A stretch of 64,000 nt of DNA. Source: Diploptera punctata (lineage: Eukaryota > Arthropoda > Insecta > Blattodea > Blaberidae). This document shows, one piece after another, positions 45,001 to 54,000 of the stretch. Made by a program: the position numbers and the translations under genes. The notes under the pieces were generated by a model that saw only the letters and a list, made by a program, of their open reading frames with translations, did no database searches and had not been told where the DNA came from. Position 1 is the stretch's first letter, and each line of letters opens with the position of its first letter. The stretch is from positions 28,501 to 92,500 of the forward strand of contig JASPKZ010003419.1 in the NCBI GenBank assembly GCA_030220185.1, given 5' to 3'.

Positions 45001-48000
45001 AAATCAGTGTTCTTGGTTTGAGTTACCGTCCACTTATGATCATCCCATGGTATATGTTTTCATCCCATTTCTTTTTTTCTTACATAATTTATTACCACGA
45101 TGGAAATAGTTTGAGAAGAAATGATAAAGAATATGACTTGGGGAAAGTGTTTTGTTGCCTCAGGAATGTTGGTACTGTGGCAAGAAGTAATAGACTCGTG
45201 AGTACATTAATAGTAATAACTGGAAGGTGCACAAATGTGCACACGAGTCTATTACCAACATAGAAACCCAAACGAATGGTACCTACCCTTCTAAGCTATA
45301 ATGAATAACATATACACTCGGAGTGGGGATGGGAGGAGTCATGGCCCTTATAAGGCAAGGATGCGTGTGAAAACACACACGCTCCTACGTTCCACAATAG
45401 TCAAGTTCTTCAGTAACCGTTCGCGAAGGTAATATTAAAACACGTGGGCGGAAGTAATTCATCAACTCCACTCCGAGTTATTGAAATATAAAACACTGTA
45501 AATATACAATTGTACATACAAATGTGTCCAATAAAATAAAATAATAAGTGTATAATTTAAAACATCCCTGAGTGATCATATTCTACCCTGAGCGAACCGG
45601 CACAATACACACTTCTCCCCAAGTGGGAAATTTCTGGGAGAAGAGTGCACTATGCTAGTAAATTCTAGTCTGTCATTACGTGTTTTAAAATAACTATCAT
45701 CATCATCCATGCAAGTATTAGACCATGTGACCTGTTATGGTCTGTAGGAAGAATTCTCCATCCAATGCTTTTTTTTTGGACATCCCAGCTATGTTTTGCC
45801 TTGACGATAGTAATCAAGCATAGCTTTTTGAATTCTATGAGATGCCATTGGTTCAAGATGGGCTTTCCAGTTGTTCTGGTAGTTTTCTATATGATGGAGA
45901 ATGGGTTCTACATCCAACTCTTCCATAATTTCCTCATTTATTTTATGGTCCCACTTTGTGTGGCCTGCTGTACGGGCACATAAGTAACATCTCATTTGCT
46001 GTTATTTGGCTTTCATTTCTTCTTTGTATTGTCCATGCTTCACTACCATATCTTAATACTGGTCTTCAAAGAACCTTATAAAGATGTAATCTTGTGTTAT
46101 TTTGTATTAAACATGGTTTCATAATATTATTAATTATCCCGTTGTTTTTCTGAATTTTTTATTTTCTTTGATATATCAGCTTCATATTGAAATGTTAAAA
46201 TTATAACCCAAATAATTAAATTCATTTACTCCTCCTAAAATTTCATTGTCCAAAACAATTTTGCTAGGTACAGGGTATTTCCCCCAAAAGGCCATCATTT
46301 TAATTTTCACAATATGGAAGGTAGAAAATATTTAAGATGATATAATAGCATTAAAGACCCACAAAAACTGACATAATCACATCTAACACATTTTTAAATT
46401 TTATACCAGTTTCTGTCACTTTTTCTCCTTCTCTATATGTTTTTTAAAAAAAATTACATATTTTTTGTAGCACCCTGTTGTTTACCTGAGCTCCTACAAT
46501 GCCATTTCCTCCATAGAAGTTCTTAGTGTACATGTGCATGGAACCACCTTTGCCACGAGCACAACCAGACTGTCTGCCTGTGAGTTCAGCCAGAACTCCG
46601 AGTGGCTCCACTCCCATCAGATACGTCCAACCGTGGACTCGATATGCAGATATTATGGAGTCGTGCGGTCTCATAGCCTGTTTCATACCAACTGCACAGG
46701 CTTCCTGTAACATGACACACCCTGTATCTTAAAATTATAAGCGATAGCAATTCATTAAATTTACAGTGGGAGGAAACACTATGAGGTATTTATATTAATA
46801 AATGAGTTGGAGAAAATGTTTTAACATCTCAGCTCACAAAGTTGCATGTCTTCACGATACCGGTTTCAAAAGTATAGTATTACTTCCATCTTCAGTCAAA
46901 TTCCAACTGTTGAAATTTCGTCGTTAACTTCATCTTTTGAACTGCCATCTGGTGTAGATTTTATGAACTTGGAGATTAAATTATTCTCGTCGGGGATATT
47001 AAATTCATTGCTTTATATTTATTCTTCTGAATGTATATCTTTTCCCAAATTCTTAATTCTAAAGGTTTCTCCAAATGTTTCAAAAGTTTAGTGTCTTTTC
47101 CGATTTTATGATTTTCTAGCAAACTGACGAGAATAATTTAATCTCCAAGTTCATAAAATCTACACCAGATGGCAGTTCAAAAGATGATGTTAACGACGAA
47201 ATTTCAACAGTTGGAATTTGACTGAAGATAGAAGTAATACTATACTTTTGAAACCGGTATCGTGAAGACACACAACTTTGTGAGGTGAGATGTTAAAACA
47301 TTTTCTCCAACTCATTTATTGATAGCAATTAAATAGGTGAGATGAAAAAGGAAAACATTCCATACAACACAGTTTGAGAAAAAGGAAGAAACATTAGTAC
47401 ACTTTATAGAAAAAAGTTACTATTAGTGACCTGTAGAATGGTTTAGTGAGAAATCCCACATTAGTCGTTGAAGATGTGGTCAAAATAACAGCAGAAGTTA
47501 CAGGTCAGTCAGCATAGAACATATATTCTGTCTGTAATGAAATTGTAAATAAAGGACATCTATTGACATCATGGAAAAAGCTTGAACAGCTGATTACATA
47601 GCCCTATATATAATTTTTTGTGACAATTTAACTCATGCCCCAAATAGGAGTCAATGACCAATCACATTTCAATGATTTTCAATTTACAACCAATCACAGT
47701 CGTGTTTCACCTCGAATTTATCAAATAAATTTATCATATTAAAGAAACTTCTCCTTTTTAACATTGTGAATAGGTCATAGCATTATTTTGCAGTGACTGA
47801 CTCTCTAAGAAATACGGCTACCAGACTGTATATCTAGTGCACGAATGTCAGGAGAGAGTTCTTGCAGGAGATAATATAAAAAACATTTGTAGCAATTGAT
47901 TATACCAGAAAAAAAAAAAAAAGAAAGAAACCACTGTTTGCACTTTCTTAAACAAATTATTTTTCAGGAAATGACGTTCCACAAAAATGTAATTGACATA

Positions 48001-51000
48001 TTTACAATAGGACATCAGAAATTAATTAATACCTATAACGTTGGTTATAAATTTCTCCACTAGGGTGCATTCTTACAACATTGCGATTCTTTGGCAATAA
48101 ATAATATGATCTGGTTGCAGTGATGAACAAATGAAGCATACAAATCATTTCTCATTTGTTTTCAAAATCGCCGTTTACATTAAATATATAAATATTTTAA
48201 AATAACTATAGTTAAATAATGATTTGTGAGTAAACAGCTTAATTTTATTCGTTAAATAGTCCTAACAAATGCCATTCTTGACTTCCAAATTCTCTAGATA
48301 AATTCACTCCTCACTTCGTGAGTCGTGAATTTATCGATAATTTGGAAATCACTCGTGGCATTACTTATGATAATTAAGTAAGAAATGGAGGAAGTTTCTA
48401 ATTATTGGTACCATCTTACCTTGTGTTCAGTCTTATTTCCCATAAAATACGATGTTACCTAAGAACAATATTTCTATCGATGACACAATTCAGTCATATG
48501 GCGGGTAAAAGTAGCACCACAGTTCCATCAATAGATGGAGTTAGCGAAGTAATACCTTATGCAATTTTTTTTACAGTACAACTGGACCATAGCTCAGAAT
48601 TAGTATAGAGAAACAAAAGAACAGAGACTATCAATGATTTTTGTCTCATGAGTACCAATAGTTGTACTTAATACAGTTTTTTATCGTGTTTTCAAATATG
48701 TATTCCAAATTTCTCCATCACCCACAGTTTTTTTATTTCAATTTCAATTAATGGATTTAAATAATTATTTTGTAATAAACTTTTTTCGTCCATTTGTCCA
48801 TTGTAAAATAAAACCAAATGAGCTAACTCAGGAGATTTCAGCTATGGAAAAGAGATATCAAGGCAAATGGAATCCTAATATGCTGGCCGATTATTGTTGG
48901 ACCTTCAAGAGGGATGCTCCACAGGCGAAATATAGCAGAAAATCGTCATTACTTACTTTCTAGGTGAGTCCAAATGTTCAAATATTGTGTAGTTACGAAT
49001 GTAGAAAATATTAAAGTGTTTGAAATTATAAATTCCTGTCTCTCTCAGAAACCTTGCGTGATGGAGAAAAACCAGTATCATATTAGAATTCAGGAGAAAA
49101 AATATTATCAGAATCACATATTTTTCTTTCTGAGACAAAAAAAAGTTTATTTTTTGTTGCTCAGTGTAATTTGCTGACAGATCAATTAGAAAATAAATAA
49201 ATTTTAATTTCTTTAAGAAGAACCTTATGTGTGGCAGCATGTGAAATAACAGTAATGAAACCACGTAGGTTGTAGTAGAAACTTCTACCATTTTTAAAAT
49301 CTGCAGAAATTAATGTTTTTTTGTAGTTACCTGGCCGGAGTACAGATGGCAGAAGCCTCTGATGATCTTCTCCTTGTAGAGATTTCCTGCAGCTGTTTCC
49401 AGCCGTCGGATCATATGCATTTTCTTGTACATGTCCACAGCATCAGTTCGAGTTACTGTCACGGTAGTGGATGGACCGGAGTCCAGCTTGTGCAGTCGGA
49501 ATGGCTACACACACAATACACTGCATTATTGACTAAGTTCATACAACTTTATATTGAGTAACAGTAAGAAACTGGGACTGGAAGTAAACATCAATAAAAC
49601 TAAATGTATATCACATTAAGATATAATCAGAATACACACTCAACAGCAAACAAGGAAAATTTTGAAGAAGTGGCTGAATTCAAATACAATAATCACAAAC
49701 AGGAATGAGATGCACAAAGATACCAAATATATGTCTTCCAGGCTATAACATATTCGAAATACATACATCAGTCAAGAAACGGATGCACAAGAAACTGTTA
49801 TCGATAGGATAACAAAGAGAGCTTTACAGTGGTATGGACATGTACAACGGATGTTGGAAGACCAGTGACCTAAACATGTGTTGGATTGGATGGTACCAGG
49901 CAGAAGGAAGAGCGGGAGAAGTAGAAGAGCATGGTATGACGGAATATATGATGCCATGATGAAGAGGGGTAAGGAAGAAGGACAATGGGAAGATAAGTAA
50001 ACAAAATAAACTGTAAAATTATACTGTATACGTAGTGCTATAATGAAAAATTAGGAATCTCTGGAAAACAGGAATCAAGGGCAAACTGCTGTAAAGTGGA
50101 AAACTTCTATTAAGTAAGGAATAAAGAAGCCACCATTTGCAAAGATAGAAGCAAAGGCTTCATAGCATTGGTTGGGCCGGAATTACTCTGGTAGCTCAGT
50201 TGGTAGAGCACTTGGTCTAGAGAACCAAGGGTCCCAGGTTCAAGTCCCGGTCTGAGCATATCATTTTTCTCTTAAAAAATTAAACATAGGCTCAATTCTG
50301 GAAACGAATGTGATTGTGCTTTACAGGGACTCTAGACGTCCCAACTTCTCTCAAGAAAAGTTGGACTGAAAATATATGAAACTGTTATTATTCCATTTAT
50401 ATTGTAAAATGAGGCAGTTGTAGAAGCAAACAGGTCTAAGTACAAGTGCAAGTTTTGCAGTTTTGAGAAAAACAGGTTTAAAGTGGAAGAAAACGATAGT
50501 TAATTGAAAATTATAGCAATCATAGATTATCTACTGCTAACACACACACTTATATTCTTTTGATTTCTAAATAAAATCTTGCTTCAAGAAAGTAATTGAG
50601 GCAATGTTATGAGAAAGGCACTAAGTCATGAAAAGCAAATTTTAGAGTAGATTTATTTATTTAGCCTGGTGGCTTTCTCTTCCACTCACCAGGACAAACA
50701 TATGTTACATTTAACCACAAAAAATTACAATAATAGTCATACTAAACAATTAATTATCTGTCAAATTGAATAATAATGAAAATAATGTCTAATAATACAG
50801 TAAATTAAATACAATTAACATAATTTGTTAACATGTCTGAAGAAGGTACAGTGTACCGAAACAGCTGTCACTGAATTATATCTTAATAAATATGAAAATC
50901 AAATAAAACTATGTTTTATTTTTATTTAATTAATAAATAAAATTAAATACAATTAAAATTAAATTAATGATAGAATGAATACAGAAAGGAATAACAGCTC

Positions 51001-54000
51001 AAATCAACTAAACATAAAAAGAAAAAAAATACAAAGAAAGTAATAAACTACGATTAATTAATCTATCACCTTTTATACAAGGCATTAGGTAAATATATTA
51101 ACAAATCTTAAAACTATTTTTATTAAATAATGAAAAAAAACAAATTATTAATTTTTAAAAAATAATATTAGTGAGTTGTTTCTGTTAGTAATTTTATTTT
51201 CAATTTGTTTCTGAAAGATGGTAAAGATTGACAGTCTCTGACATAGGGTTGAAGGGAATTCCATGTTCTAGCAAGAAAAAATAGTAAAATACTTTGAATA
51301 ACAGGTAGTGTGATGAGGAGGGATATAAACGACACTGTGCTCAAGGGATCGCGATCTAATTTATGTGTATCAGAGAGTCTAGTGAAGCGGTGTGATAAAT
51401 AATAAGGTAATGATGTGTGTAATATGTTATAGAGAAGGCATAGAGATGGTTCTACGATCTTGTAGGCGAAGCAATGACAATTGTTCCAGGGATGGTGTAA
51501 CGTGATCAAATGTGTGTATACCACAAATAAAATGTATGCAAGAATTATGAACACGTTGAAGTCTTTGGGTAGGGGAAGCAAAAAGCAATTTTCCCAACAT
51601 TCATTTTAAGGGAGGTGATGGGTGAAAAATTGACCATCTGAGATCAAAATTGGCATTTTTTTGTTTTTTATACCAAAAAATAGCCTGTACTCTGATGTAT
51701 ATGTTGGCAAAGTTTCAGAGGCCAATGACGCTTCTAAGTGCCCTAAATTACGTCAAAGTTAAAAGGCTGCGCCAGTTAAATACCACCTGCATGCAAATCT
51801 TTAAACTTGTTTTTCCACACTTTTATTTTCACTGCATTTTTGTGCATTCAAAATTGAATGGAATTCACAAATTTTGTCCTAGAAGGTTCAAATTTTTACT
51901 GCATGTCCTAAACACAATGGGTAACAAAGTAGTGCATGGGTTTCATGATTGAAGTATTATTTTAAGAAATAAAAAATAAAATGTATGCAATTATTAATTT
52001 TTTTTGTAATTCCACACATGAGGTACAACAGTTCACACCTGGAAGTTGGAATTACGTTACCCCGATGATATGATGGGTGATAAATGATAATGAAGCGCCA
52101 GGAGAGTTCTTAACCTAAACTTAACCTAAATTCCAAACCATGGGCATCTACAGCAATAATTCCCTTTAAGAAAAAATCCTATGGTCTGACCGGGAATCGA
52201 ATCTGGGACCTCATGAACAGTAGTCAGTAATACTGACTAATAGCCCATGAGGCTAGCGAGGTTTTTAATTTCCGAGATTCTGTAAAACACTTCACAAACG
52301 TGCGTTGTACATTATTTTTTGCACGATGATGTTTTCAAAATAATAGACAATAGTAAAATAATATCTTTGTTGGAAATATTTGCGTTCATTATAAACAATT
52401 GACTAACGTTAACAGTGTGGGCAACGTTTATTAGTTGAAACAACAGGAGGCCTTGAGAACAATTACTGATAACATGACTGGATGTACGTAGGCCCATTTA
52501 TTATTTTATATCGTTTCAAATAAAGTTCAGTTCATTTAAAATGCAGTGATTTGTTTCGTATAATGTATATTAACACTATCTTTTGTATGTTTTCCGTAAA
52601 TACATTGTACGTAGTATACATAGAGGGCAGTGGTTTTACTTCCCGCACGTGGGTGTAAGTGTAATATTATAGTATAGTTATTTAGGTTGGCAACACCGAC
52701 ATGTAGGAAGTTGAACTTTCAATAATGGTCGCCATTGCTGGTAAGTACGACAAAACGCAGTATCGCGCAAAAAAATGCGTTTTAAGTTTTACGTTCTAAT
52801 AAATTTTAGTCACTAATTATATAAAATGAAGGTAACTGACGTAACTACTAATGTGGTGTAACATGTTTAATTAAAGTAAACAACAATATTTTGAAATGTT
52901 AGCACTTGAATATATTTTTGATGGTCCTTATAACACTTGTGGCAAGTCATTCACACAGCCTCCTGTGTAAATCTATAAATAAATCCATATCGGTAATAAT
53001 AAGCAGATAAAATTATAATATCATTTAATGAAGCAGTTACTGGACTTAGGTCATATTTATATTCAAATTGATCAGGCAAGCGAGTAGAACCTGATTATGT
53101 AGGAGCAAAGGCCATATAAAATGATCCAAAGAAGTCAGCATCAATGTAATCAAATTATTAGTTATTAAGGAGGGTACTGTCAACTCAGGTAATGTCACCC
53201 TTTCTTTTGTTAAGACGGAAGTGGCTGACACATCATAATAACTTACTAATGACAAAATCCTTTGCTCGACAGATTGAGTAGAAATATCTTCTAAGCCTCC
53301 AGTTAACTGATTTATCGTGATAACCATAACTCATTAGCTAAATGTACAAGTGGGGGTTTTACCTGACACAAACAACGCTAGCAAAAAAGTGTGGGAATAT
53401 GGCAATTTTCTAGCGTCTGAAGCCTAGGAAAAAAAACCCAAGCCTAAGAAAAAAAACCCAAGCCTAGCTAATGTTTGTGACCTGACTGTACGTGAAGCCA
53501 GCACGGGAAAAAAAGGTCCAACCTCTGAAGGCGTAAATCGCCAATAATAAATTTGTAACAACCCCGGGATCAAAATAGGAGGGCGCATTAACCAATTATA
53601 TGTTTCGTTATATGTGCCTAAGCACAGACCTTAGGTCCACTAGATCGAGGTAGTGGGAGTAACTAATTTACCTATAGGCGAGAGAGGCTTCTCCTCGTCA
53701 CTCTTCTCGTATAAAATTACATCAAGTCACTTCTCGTGTACGATCAAACATAGTCACTTCTCAAAAACACTACGTTCTGAAAGTTAGATAAATTCACTTC
53801 ATATATACAATTACTTGCAGTTTATAAAAGATAAGAATAAACTACTTTTACCAGACATTCTCTACACATTAATTCTGCCCGACGAAGTCCTCGTGGAATC
53901 CCGAGATAAGAACCTCAACTCTACCGATTACCAACCTGAGCAACCTAAGTTCTCACACATGGAGAACTCCTTCAGTATTCCTAGTGTCACTAAATCCAAT

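Larger units (their letters stand above)
46775..47328. mobile_element. PLE foldback, ~200-bp arms
   Basis: Arms 'aataaatgagttggagaaaa' and 'ttttctccaactcatttatt' enclose PLE tail sequence on both strands ([14 protein letters not shown] on plus). The centre near 47090-47125 has a short unpaired piece. Confidence 0.86.

Noticed and set aside
44860..45690. A solo LTR
   Set aside because: Promoter-like and polyadenylation-like words are present, but there is no TG...CA pair with TSD and no second LTR to compare.
46526..46732. Plus-strand frame opposite an E1 alpha exon
   Set aside because: It is the antisense shadow of a highly conserved coding exon.
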